Below, piece after piece: positions 25,670-33,530 of a stretch of DNA of 64,000 nt. The stretch is taken from assembly GCA_051746205.1 (NCBI GenBank), contig JBNJEU010000005.1:1-64000 (forward strand), read 5' to 3'. This stretch comes from Thiohalospira sp051746205. GTDB lineage: Bacteria; Pseudomonadota; Gammaproteobacteria; Thiohalospirales; Thiohalospiraceae. Each line of letters begins with the position of its first letter. Within the stretch, counting starts at the first letter, position 1. The position numbers and the translations under genes are program-made. A model generated the notes under the pieces. It made no database searches. It saw only the letters and a program-made list of their open reading frames with translations, and was not told the origin of the DNA.

Positions 25670-26577
25670 CCCTCTTTGACCTGGTGCTGGTGGCGGGTAT
25701 CGCCCTGGTGGCCTGGGTCACTCTGATCGATTGCCGACGCTTCCGGGTCGTTGTGCTCTATGTGGTCTTCGGCCTGCTGCTGGCCATCGCCTGGGCGCGG
25801 CTGGGAGCGGTGGATCTGGCGCTGGCGGAGGCAGCCATCGGTGCCGGCATCACGGGTGCATTGTTCATGGCGGCCCTGGCGCGGGTACGACGTGCCGGCG
25901 GGACGCAGGCAGTGGCGCCGACGGGGTCTCTGCTCTGGGCTGCCGGCGTTGCGTTGCTCGCCGCCGGAGCCGTGGTCTGGGTCCTTGCCGACTGGCCGGT
26001 TCCGGCGTGGCCGCCGGTGGCGAAGCACCTTGACAACAGCGGTGTCGACCACTCGGTGACCGCCGTTCTGCTTGCCTTCCGCGCCTGGGATACTCTGCTG
26101 GAGATCGCCGTGCTGGTGGCCGCCGGCTTCGCCATTCATGCTTCCGGACCGGCACCGGCGCCACCAGGCCATGAAAGCGGCGCCTTGCAGCTGGCCCTGT
26201 TGCGGATCGTGAATCCCTTTCTGGTGGTGCTGGCCGTCTATCTGCTGTGGAAGGGCGGGCACGCCCCGGGGGGCGCCTTCCAGGCCGGGGCGATGCTGGC
26301 CGCCGCCGGAATCTTTCACCACCTCAGCCACTTCCCCGCGCCACTCGACCGGCCGTCTCCGTGGCAGCGACCCGCTGCGGTCGTCGCCCTGCTGCTGTTC
26401 GCGTTCGCCGGTGCGGCGACCCTGGGCACGGTCCCGCTGGCGTGGCCCGAGGGCTGGGCCAAAGTGTGGATCCTCACCATCGAGGCGGCGGCCACCCTGT
26501 CCATCGGTCTGCTGCTGACCCAGCTGTTTGTCGGAGGACGTCCCCGTTCGCCCGGGGACAATGAGGAGAAAACATGA
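25657..26577 (+). CDS. DUF4040 (MrpA C-terminal)-MnhB fusion subunit
   Basis: This 306-residue membrane protein joins two modules. The first (about 5-80) is the DUF4040/MbhD-like domain, with VDLALAEAAIGAGITGALF. The second (about 165-295) is MnhB, with the motif GGHAPGGAFQAGAMLAAAGI. In full-length MrpA these DUF4040 helices form the C-terminus after a NuoL-like core; here they are split from the core and attached to subunit B, like the archaeal Mbh/Mrp gene order. It starts with GTG 25657 inside mnhG and ends with an ATGA overlap on mnhC. Confidence 0.85.
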   Translation: MAALTLFDLVLVAGIALVAWVTLIDCRRFRVVVLYVVFGLLLAIAWARLGAVDLALAEAAIGAGITGALFMAALARVRRAGGTQAVAPTGSLLWAAGVALLAAGAVVWVLADWPVPAWPPVAKHLDNSGVDHSVTAVLLAFRAWDTLLEIAVLVAAGFAIHASGPAPAPPGHESGALQLALLRIVNPFLVVLAVYLLWKGGHAPGGAFQAGAMLAAAGIFHHLSHFPAPLDRPSPWQRPAAVVALLLFAFAGAATLGTVPLAWPEGWAKVWILTIEAAATLSIGLLLTQLFVGGRPRSPGDNEEKT

Positions 26578-26861
26578 CGGGGCTGATCTACGCCGGTCTG
26601 GGGGTCTTTCTCTTCGTGTTTGGGCTGCTGGCTGCGTTCCAGCACCGCGATACCATGGTGCGCCTGGTGGCCCTGAACATCGCCGGAGCCGGGATCTTTC
26701 TGTTCCTGGTCGGTTCCGCTGGGCGCGATGGGGACCCGGAACCGGTCTCCCATGCCCTGGTCATTACCGGGATTGTGGTGGCGGTCTCGTTGACCGGTGT
26801 GGCCCTCGGTCTGCTGGCGCGGCTGGTGGAAGCGGGTGGTCACGACGGGGAGGGACTGTGA
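26574..26861 (+). CDS. mnhC: Na+/H+ antiporter subunit C (MnhC/NuoK-like)
   Basis: This 95-residue subunit with three transmembrane helices is homologous to NuoK of complex I. The family pattern RDTMVRLVALNIAGAGIFLFLVG and the late HALVITGIVVAVSLTGVALGL, which parallels the NuoK/MrpC motif, are visible. It starts with ATG 26574 overlapping the previous stop and ends overlapping the GTG of the first large antiporter subunit. Confidence 0.9.
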   Translation: MTGLIYAGLGVFLFVFGLLAAFQHRDTMVRLVALNIAGAGIFLFLVGSAGRDGDPEPVSHALVITGIVVAVSLTGVALGLLARLVEAGGHDGEGL

Positions 26862-28324
26862 CACTGGTGGCCTGGCCCTTGCTGGCGGCGTTTGCCATGG
26901 CGCTTTTGCCGCTGCTGGTGGCGCCGCTGGTCTGGATCTGGCCGACCATCGCCCGGGTCGCTGGACTGGCCACCAGCGGGATCATGGTGGTGCTGGGAAT
27001 GGCCGTGGCGGCCGGGATCGAGGGGCATGGCGAACTGGCGCTGACCCTGGGTGGTTGGCCCGGGGCGCTGGGGATCGGATTACGTCTGGACGGCATGGCC
27101 GCGGCCTTCCTGCTGCTCGGTGCGGTCGTGGGACTGGGGGCCGGGGTGCATGCAGCCGGCTACTTTGGCCGCGGCGAGATGTTCTGGCCCCTGTGGCTTC
27201 TGCTCTGGGCGGCGCTGAATGCACTGTTTCTCAGTGCCGACGCCTTCAACGCCTATGTGACCCTGGAGCTTCTGAGTCTGGTGGCGGTGGCGCTGGTGGC
27301 GCTCCAGGGCGGACGCGAGGCCCTGAGGGCGGCGCTGCGCTACCTGTTGATGGCGCTGGCGGCGGCCCTCGTCTATCTGGCCGGGGTGGCCATCCTCTAC
27401 GCTCGCGACGGCACGCTGTCCCTCGGGGCGCTGGGACCGCTGGCCGGGGACCCTCTGGCGGCGGTGGCGGCCGGGCTGATCCTGGCCGGTCTGGCGGTGA
27501 AGGCGGCGATCTTTCCGCTGCATGCCTGGCTGCCGCCGGCCCACGCGCGGGCTCCGGGGCCGGTCAGTGCACTGCTTTCGGCGCTGGTGGTGAAGGGGGC
27601 CATCTATCTGCTCTGGCGCTGGCAGGTGGAGGTCTTCGGAGCGCCGCCGGGGCCGGGCCTGATCCTGGGGGCTCTGGGTGTCGGCGCAGTGCTGTGGGGA
27701 GGCTGGCGGGCGTTGACGGTGCCGCGTCTGAAGGCCATCGTCGCCTATTCGACCGTGGCGCAGATGGGCTATCTACTCGTGGCGCTGGCGTTGGTCTCCG
27801 GGGCGCAGGCGGTCGGTGGCGCACGGGGGGGCGAGTCCGCGGAGCTGGCGCGCACCGGTTTCCTCTATCTCGTCCTGAGCCACGGACTGGCAAAGGGGGC
27901 CGCGTTTTTGGCCGCGGCCAATGTGCTTTACGCCGCCGGGCACGACCGCTGGCCATCGGCGGCGGGGGTTCTGCGCGGGCGGCCGTTGACGCTGCTGGCC
28001 TTTGGACTGGCGGCGGTGAGTCTGGCCGGTCTGCCGCCGTCCGGCGGTTTCCTGGCCAAGTGGTATCTGCTGATGGCGGCGATCGGGAGCAATCAGTGGT
28101 GGGCCGCGATCATTCTGCTGTTCGGCGGGCTGCTGGCGGCGGCCTATCTCTACCGAATCATCCACCCCGGTCTCGATCCGCGTGATCCGCGTGGAGAAGT
28201 GCGGGCTCCTTCCGCCTCCATGGAATGGGCGGCCCTGGGGCTGGCCCTGTTGAGCCTGCTCATCGGCTTATGGGTCCCCTGGGGGGATGCCCTGCTGATG
28301 CCGCGGAAGGAGGAAACGGCATGA
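26858..28324 (+). CDS. Proton-translocating antiporter subunit D-like (NuoM/N family), first copy
   Basis: This 488-residue polytopic protein of the Proton_antipo_M family has about 14 helices. The conserved helix-5 glutamate is present (NAYVTLELLSL), as is the helix-7 lysine region (GLAVKAAIFPLHAWLPPAHARAPGPVS, split here across two motifs). It probably forms an ion channel of the antiporter. GTG 26858 overlaps the mnhC stop (GTGA); the extra open frame upstream only shadows mnhC. It ends with an ATGA overlap with the next paralogue. Confidence 0.88.
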   Translation: MTLVAWPLLAAFAMALLPLLVAPLVWIWPTIARVAGLATSGIMVVLGMAVAAGIEGHGELALTLGGWPGALGIGLRLDGMAAAFLLLGAVVGLGAGVHAAGYFGRGEMFWPLWLLLWAALNALFLSADAFNAYVTLELLSLVAVALVALQGGREALRAALRYLLMALAAALVYLAGVAILYARDGTLSLGALGPLAGDPLAAVAAGLILAGLAVKAAIFPLHAWLPPAHARAPGPVSALLSALVVKGAIYLLWRWQVEVFGAPPGPGLILGALGVGAVLWGGWRALTVPRLKAIVAYSTVAQMGYLLVALALVSGAQAVGGARGGESAELARTGFLYLVLSHGLAKGAAFLAAANVLYAAGHDRWPSAAGVLRGRPLTLLAFGLAAVSLAGLPPSGGFLAKWYLLMAAIGSNQWWAAIILLFGGLLAAAYLYRIIHPGLDPRDPRGEVRAPSASMEWAALGLALLSLLIGLWVPWGDALLMPRKEETA

Positions 28325-29829
28325 GCCTCGACTGGATACCCTGGGCGCTGATCCTGATCCCGCTGGGGGCTGGATTGCTGATCTTCGCCTGTCCCGAAGC
28401 GGACCGCCGTACGCGTACCGAGCTCAACCTTGCCGCCGCCCTGTTGAAACTCTTCCTTGTGGGCGTGATGCTCTGGGGAGTGGCCAGCGGCGTGGTCTTC
28501 GAGGCGCGTCTGCCATGGTTGCCGGGGCGGGAACTGGTCCTGCGCGCCGATCCGATGGCCCTGCTCTTTCTCAGCCTCTCCTCGGTCCTGTGGTTGCTCA
28601 CCAGTCTCTACGCCATCGGTTATCTGGAAGGCTCGGAGCATCGCAGCCGCTTCTTCGGCTTCTTCAGCCTCTGCGTGGCGGCCACCGCCGGGATCGCCAT
28701 GGCCGGCAATCTACTGACTTTCTTCTTTTTCTACGAGTTGCTCACCTTGACCACCTATCCACTGGTCGTCCATCGCGGCTCAGCGGTGGCGCGTCGGGCG
28801 GGAGTGGTCTATCTGCGCTACACCCTGGGGGGCGGCGTGGCGCTGTTGCTCGGTATCGTGTGGCTCGAGAGCGGAGTGGGGCCGGTGGATTTCGGCGGCG
28901 AGGCGGCGGCCCTGGCCGGTCTCGATCCCGAGCTCTATCCGCTGGCGGTCGGGGCCTTTGTATTCCTCTTGGCGGGAGTCGGCGTGAAAGCGGCTTTCGT
29001 GCCACTGCACGGCTGGCTGCCGAGGGCGATGGTGGCACCGGCACCGGTCAGTGCACTGCTCCACGCCGTTGCGGTGGTCAAGGCCGGCGCCTTCGGGGTG
29101 GTTCGGCTGCTCTACGATGTCTACGGGCTGGCGCTGGCACAGGCGCTGCAGCTGACCACACTGGTGCTGGTGGTCGCGTCGGTGACCATCCTCTGGGGCT
29201 CCCTGCGGGCCCTGACCCAGGACGAACTCAAAAAGCGCCTGGCCTGGTCGACGGTGAGCCAGGTTTCCTACATCGCTCTGGGGGTGGCGGTGGTCGGACC
29301 GCTGGCGACAGTGGGTGGGATCGTCCATATCATCCACCAGGGGTTGATGAAGATCACGCTTTTCTTCGGTGCCGGGAATCTCGCCGAGACCCTGGGTGTC
29401 CAGCGGATCAGCCAGATGGACGGGGTCGGACGGCGACTGCCGTTGACCATGGCGGCCTTTACCCTGGGGGCGCTGGGGATGATCGGTATCCCGCCGCTGG
29501 CGGGATTCGTCAGCAAGTGGTATCTCGGACTTGGCGCGCTGGAAACGGGGGGGCTCTGGATCGTGGGTCTGCTGGCCCTGAGCAGTCTGCTCAACGGGGC
29601 CTATTTCCTGCCCATCCTCTACCGCGCCTGGTTCCTGCCGCCGCGTCCGGAGCTCTGGCACGATCGGGGGTGCCAAGGGCGGTTCGAAACAAACTGGTTA
29701 CTGTTGTTGCCGCCGGTGGCAACGGCGGCTCTGGCACTGGGAGCCGGTCTTCTGGCGGGTTCCGAGCTGAGTCCGTTGAGCTGGGCAGAGCGGGTGGCTG
29801 AACGGATCTACGCAGTGGACGAGAGGTGA
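28321..29829 (+). CDS. Proton-translocating antiporter subunit (NuoL/M family), second copy
   Basis: This 502-residue Proton_antipo_M protein retains the usual residues: FFFFYELLTLTTYPLV carries the helix-5 glutamate, GVKAAFVPLHGWLPRAM the helix-7 lysine, and HIIHQGLMKITLFF the later histidine/lysine region. It starts with ATG 28321 in an ATGA overlap with the first copy. Its presence together with the copies on either side makes a three-channel arrangement. Mrp complexes normally have two such subunits (A and D). Confidence 0.88.
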   Translation: MSLDWIPWALILIPLGAGLLIFACPEADRRTRTELNLAAALLKLFLVGVMLWGVASGVVFEARLPWLPGRELVLRADPMALLFLSLSSVLWLLTSLYAIGYLEGSEHRSRFFGFFSLCVAATAGIAMAGNLLTFFFFYELLTLTTYPLVVHRGSAVARRAGVVYLRYTLGGGVALLLGIVWLESGVGPVDFGGEAAALAGLDPELYPLAVGAFVFLLAGVGVKAAFVPLHGWLPRAMVAPAPVSALLHAVAVVKAGAFGVVRLLYDVYGLALAQALQLTTLVLVVASVTILWGSLRALTQDELKKRLAWSTVSQVSYIALGVAVVGPLATVGGIVHIIHQGLMKITLFFGAGNLAETLGVQRISQMDGVGRRLPLTMAAFTLGALGMIGIPPLAGFVSKWYLGLGALETGGLWIVGLLALSSLLNGAYFLPILYRAWFLPPRPELWHDRGCQGRFETNWLLLLPPVATAALALGAGLLAGSELSPLSWAERVAERIYAVDER

Positions 29830-29831
29830 CC

Positions 29832-31484
29832 ATGGCGCTGGTGTTCTGGCTCATTCCGGGCCTGCCGTTGCTCTGGGCGCTTGGCTTCATCTGGCCCGCC
29901 GCCCGGCCGTGGCTGCGCCGTGGTGCGCTGTTGCCGGTGCTGCCCGCGCTACTGGCGCCGATGGTCTTCCCGGAAGGGGGCTCGGCGCACTCGGCGGCGC
30001 TGCTGTTCGGAGTGGATTGGCGGCTCAGCGGTGATCGTTCGGTGCTGCTCGGCGTCACGGCCCTGGTCTGGCTCACCGCCGCCTGGTTCGCGCGCGGGTA
30101 TATGGCGAGGGACCCGCGGCGCCACCGGTTCGAATTCTTCTTCCATCTGACCATGGCGGGCAATCTGGGCCTGCCGGTGGCCGGTGACCCGGTCAGCTTC
30201 TATACCCTCTTCGCCCTGATGAGCCTGGCCAGCTACGGCCTGATCATCCACAACGATACGACCGAGGCCCTGCGGGCGGGCAGGGTCTACATCATCCTTG
30301 CGCTGGTCGGGGAAGTGGCCCTGTTCGTCGGGCTGGTGGGCCGAGTGGCCGAGGTGGATGCCCTCTGGCCATGGCTCTGGCTGGGGCTGGCCATCAAGGC
30401 TGGTGTGGTGCCGCTGCATGTCTGGTTGCCACTGGCCCATCCGGCAGCGCCGGTACCGGCCAGCGCGGTGCTCAGCGGGGCGATGATCAAAGCGGGGGTG
30501 CTGGGCTGGCTGCTCTTCCCGCCACCGGCGGAGATGGCCGGTTTCTGGGGGATGGTGATGGTGGTGCTCGGGGTCTTCGGTGCCTTCTATGCCGCTGTCC
30601 TCGGGGTGATGCAGAGCCGTGCCAAGGAGGTTCTGGCCTATTCGTCGGTGAGCCAGATGGGGGTGATCACGGCAGCGGTAGGCGCGGCCTGGGTCCATCC
30701 CGTGGCCGCGTCGGCCCTGCTGGCGGCGGTCGTGGTCTATGTGGTCCACCATGCACTGGCCAAGGGGGCGCTCTTTCTGCTCGTGGGTTGGCTTGAACGC
30801 GGCGGCCGGGTGCTGATCTGGCTGATACTCGTTCTCACCGCCCTGGTCATGGCCGGACTGCCGGTGACCAGTGGCGCAGCGGCCAAGCAGGTACTCAAGG
30901 AGGCCCTGGTGGTACTCCCCGCCGATGCAGGATGGGTCGGTGGACTGCTGGCGTTGAGTGGTCTCGTCACAACGGTGTTGATGGGGCGGTTGCTGGTGGT
31001 CGCACGGGAGATGGTGCGCCCCATCGGGACCGAACAACACCGTCCCGAACTCCCTCTGGGCGCTGGTCTGGCGGTGCTGCTGATGGTGCTGGCGCCGCTC
31101 GTCTGGCCGCCGCTGGGGGCCGGTGCTGTGCCGACAGTGGGCAAGGGGCTTGTGGATGCGCTCTGGCCGCTACTGGGTGGCGTGGCGGTTGCCGGGTTCC
31201 TCGCTCGTCGGTGGGGAGCCGGGCCGTGGGGGAAGGCCGTGCCGACGGGGGATTGGATCCATCTGTTGCGGCGCTGTCCCGTGGTACTCCCGTTGAAGGC
31301 GGGGTTGACCTGGCTGACAGCGGGCCGGGTGCCCACCGGTTCCCGACTCCTTTTCCACGAGTGGGTCGTTGGCCGGTTGGCACGGCGAAGCCTGGCCCTG
31401 GAGACCGGGCTCATGCGGTTGCTGAGCGCGGGGATCGCGATGGCGGTTCTGGCCGGAATGGTGGCCGTGGCTTTGCTGTTGTGA
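29832..31484 (+). CDS. Antiporter-like subunit (NuoL/M family), third copy, helix-5 glutamate missing
   Basis: This 550-residue member of the Proton_antipo_M family closes the operon. The lysine region AIKAGVVPLHVWLP and the later HHALAKGALFLL are conserved. The helix-5 motif reads LFALMSLASYG with Ala128 where relatives have Glu (WELMSLxSY). It also has an extended C-terminal segment (about 420-550) with a soluble stretch and a final membrane helix. I chose ATG 29832 because GAGAGG lies 5 nt upstream; GTG 29826 overlaps the preceding stop. It may be a coupling or structural subunit and not a proton channel. Confidence 0.85.
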   Translation: MALVFWLIPGLPLLWALGFIWPAARPWLRRGALLPVLPALLAPMVFPEGGSAHSAALLFGVDWRLSGDRSVLLGVTALVWLTAAWFARGYMARDPRRHRFEFFFHLTMAGNLGLPVAGDPVSFYTLFALMSLASYGLIIHNDTTEALRAGRVYIILALVGEVALFVGLVGRVAEVDALWPWLWLGLAIKAGVVPLHVWLPLAHPAAPVPASAVLSGAMIKAGVLGWLLFPPPAEMAGFWGMVMVVLGVFGAFYAAVLGVMQSRAKEVLAYSSVSQMGVITAAVGAAWVHPVAASALLAAVVVYVVHHALAKGALFLLVGWLERGGRVLIWLILVLTALVMAGLPVTSGAAAKQVLKEALVVLPADAGWVGGLLALSGLVTTVLMGRLLVVAREMVRPIGTEQHRPELPLGAGLAVLLMVLAPLVWPPLGAGAVPTVGKGLVDALWPLLGGVAVAGFLARRWGAGPWGKAVPTGDWIHLLRRCPVVLPLKAGLTWLTAGRVPTGSRLLFHEWVVGRLARRSLALETGLMRLLSAGIAMAVLAGMVAVALLL

Positions 31485-31537
31485 CAGCGTTCCCGTCCGG
31501 CGGTTGTCCGTTGCCTCTCAGAGGCCTCGGGAATCGA

Positions 31538-31560
31538 TATAATGACTCCCCTTCGGGAGG
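31538..31560 (+). promoter_or_regulatory. -10 element and 5' hairpin before the methyltransferase gene
   Basis: A consensus TATAAT lies at 31538-31543, without a well-spaced -35 (TTGCCT is 21 bp upstream). It is followed by CTCCC-CTTC-GGGAG, a short hairpin at about 31546-31559 near the expected transcription start. There is no T-run, so it is not a standard terminator of the antiporter operon. The remainder of the 31485-31596 gap shows nothing more. Confidence 0.5.
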
Positions 31561-31596
31561 GGTCGGTTCACGCATTGATAGTCAGAGGCAATCATC

Positions 31597-32475
31597 ATGA
31601 CAGAGAAGAAGAAGATGGATACCCGCGAGCTGGGTCTGGTCCTCGGCAAGGCGCTGTTCGATGTCGATGACCTGCATTACGGGCTGTGGGGCGACGATCT
31701 GGACCTGAACATGACCAACCTCCCCGTCGCCCAGCAGCGCTACAGCGACAAGTTGCTGGACGCCCTGCCGGCGGTGGGCGAGGAGCCGGTGCGGGTGCTG
31801 GACATCGGCTGCGGCACCGGCCATCTGCTCAAGCAGATGCTCGAGCGCGGTTACGCGGCGGACGGGCTGATCCCGTGTCCCTATCTGGCCGCCGACGTGC
31901 GTCAGCGGCTGGTGGACATCCCCGATCACGGGGCCACGGTCTTCGACATGGGCTTCGAGTCCTTCCCCGCCGAAGCGTACCGGCACTATTACGATGTGGC
32001 CGTGTTCAGCGAGAGCTTCCAGTACATCGACATGGAGGCGGCGTTCGAGCAGCTGTGGGCCATCCTCAAGCCGGGCGGACAAGTGATCCTGTGCGACTTC
32101 TTCAAGACCGCCGCCCACGGCGATGGCGGGGTCGGCAGCAAGAGCTTCGGCGGCGGCCACAAGCTGGCGAAGTTCTACGAGCAACTGGAGGATGGCCCGT
32201 TCACGATCCGGGTGGACGAGGACATTACCGAGCCGGTGAGCCGTAACATCGCCCTGCTGGACGACATCCTGCGCAACCGGATCAAGCCGTCCACTGATGC
32301 CGTGCGGCAGTTCCTGCGTGAGAACTACCCCCTGACCAGCAAGGTGGTCGGCTTCCTGTTTCGCAAGCGCTGGCCCCGGATCGAGTACAAGTATCTCAGT
32401 GGCCATCGCAGCGCCGATGTCTTCAGGCGCTACAAGAGCTATCGTTTCCTGATCCTCGAAAAGTCCGCCGCCTGA
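31597..32475 (+). CDS. Class I SAM-dependent methyltransferase
   Basis: This 292-residue cytoplasmic methyltransferase has the SAM-binding motif I VLDIGCGTGHLL (about residues 66-77), motif II around YYDVAVFSESFQYID, and motif III LKPGGQVILCDFF. The N-terminal LHYGLWGDD and QQRYSDKLLDALP resemble small-molecule N- or C-methyltransferases, but the substrate cannot be told. The basic C-terminus (RKRWPRIEYKYLSG) may contact membrane or a phosphate group. The gene has its own promoter and overlaps the region before the patatin gene, so it probably begins a four-gene operon (methyltransferase, patatin, Na/Pi transporter, coiled-coil protein). Confidence 0.85.
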   Translation: MTEKKKMDTRELGLVLGKALFDVDDLHYGLWGDDLDLNMTNLPVAQQRYSDKLLDALPAVGEEPVRVLDIGCGTGHLLKQMLERGYAADGLIPCPYLAADVRQRLVDIPDHGATVFDMGFESFPAEAYRHYYDVAVFSESFQYIDMEAAFEQLWAILKPGGQVILCDFFKTAAHGDGGVGSKSFGGGHKLAKFYEQLEDGPFTIRVDEDITEPVSRNIALLDDILRNRIKPSTDAVRQFLRENYPLTSKVVGFLFRKRWPRIEYKYLSGHRSADVFRRYKSYRFLILEKSAA

Positions 32476-32504
32476 TGGGGGGGCGGCGGCGAAGGAGTTC
32501 GGCG

Positions 32505-33482
32505 ATGTCTTCCGGAACGAGTGGTGGACCAACGCGGCGCGATTTTCTGGCCGGTCTGGGGCGCTGGGGTGTCGCCGTGCCGGTGGCCGGGGTTTCCGGT
32601 ATGGCGGTGGCCTCCGGTGGCTCGCCGCTGGAATCCGGCCGTCCGGCGGAGGGGCCGGGCGCGGGGGACGGCATCGGTCTGGCGCTGGGTTCCGGCGGCG
32701 CCTCCGGTCTGGCGCACATCCGCGTCTTCGAGGTCCTCGACGAGCTGGGGGTGAAGCCGGATCGCATCGTCGGCAGCAGCATCGGCGCGTTGCTGGGATC
32801 CCTGTATGCCGACGGCTACAGTGGACGCGAGATCCGCGAGCTGATGGCCGACCTCTTCCCCGATGATGCTCGAGGCTGGCTCGAAAACTTCACCAGCGGT
32901 GGCTGGCGCCGGTTGACCGGCCTGCTCAACGTCAACCTGCTCGAGATCCAGCTGCTGGACGTGGACGATACCCGCGATTTCCTCGCGAACCACCTGTCCG
33001 CACGGCGTTTCGAGGAGCTGAGTATCCCGTTTCAGGCCGTCACCGCCGAACTCTGGGAGCGTGGCGAGCGCCTGTTCGACGAGGGCCCGCTGCACGACGC
33101 CATCCTTGCCAGCATGGCGCTGCCGGGCCTGCTGCCGCCGATCCGGATCGACGGGGTGGAGCTGCTCGACGGTGGAATGGTGAACCCGGTGCCCATCGAC
33201 CACATCCGGGGTGCCGAATTCACCATCGGGGTCGACGTCAATGGCCGGAGTACGCCCGGTGACGACAGTCCCGGCTTCTTCGACAGCCTCTTCAACACGT
33301 TCCAGATCATGCAGGCCTCCATCGCTCGGGAAAAGCGCCACCACGAGGAGCCGGACATCTACCTGCAACCGCCCATCGAAGGAGTGCGGGTCCTCGACTT
33401 TCACAAGGCGAGTTCGGTCTATGCACAGTCGGAGCCGGAGATGGAACGGCTGAAGCGCGCCCTGGAAGAGTACCTTGGCTGA
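32505..33482 (+). CDS. Tat-exported patatin-like phospholipase
   Basis: This 325-residue serine acyl-hydrolase has an N-terminal twin-arginine signal (TRRDFLAGLGRWG, about residues 8-20, then a hydrophobic stretch). The patatin domain shows the oxyanion loop GSGGASGLAH, the nucleophile motif GSSIG and the catalytic LDGGMVNP (Ser/Asp dyad). It would act outside the cytoplasm on phospholipids or other acyl esters. I chose ATG 32505 because AGGAG lies 7 nt upstream and places the Tat motif at the N-terminus; ATG 32475, overlapping the previous stop, is the alternative. There is no autotransporter or lysophospholipase extension. Confidence 0.88.
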   Translation: MSSGTSGGPTRRDFLAGLGRWGVAVPVAGVSGMAVASGGSPLESGRPAEGPGAGDGIGLALGSGGASGLAHIRVFEVLDELGVKPDRIVGSSIGALLGSLYADGYSGREIRELMADLFPDDARGWLENFTSGGWRRLTGLLNVNLLEIQLLDVDDTRDFLANHLSARRFEELSIPFQAVTAELWERGERLFDEGPLHDAILASMALPGLLPPIRIDGVELLDGGMVNPVPIDHIRGAEFTIGVDVNGRSTPGDDSPGFFDSLFNTFQIMQASIAREKRHHEEPDIYLQPPIEGVRVLDFHKASSVYAQSEPEMERLKRALEEYLG

Positions 33483-33530
33483 AGGCGTCGGTCGGCGGTG
33501 GCGGGCCGCGGCCCGATCCGGGGAAGACGA

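Noticed and set aside
31546..31559. Intrinsic terminator after the antiporter operon
   Set aside because: A short hairpin exists but it has no T-run and lies just after a TATAAT element, so it is more likely in the leader of the next gene.
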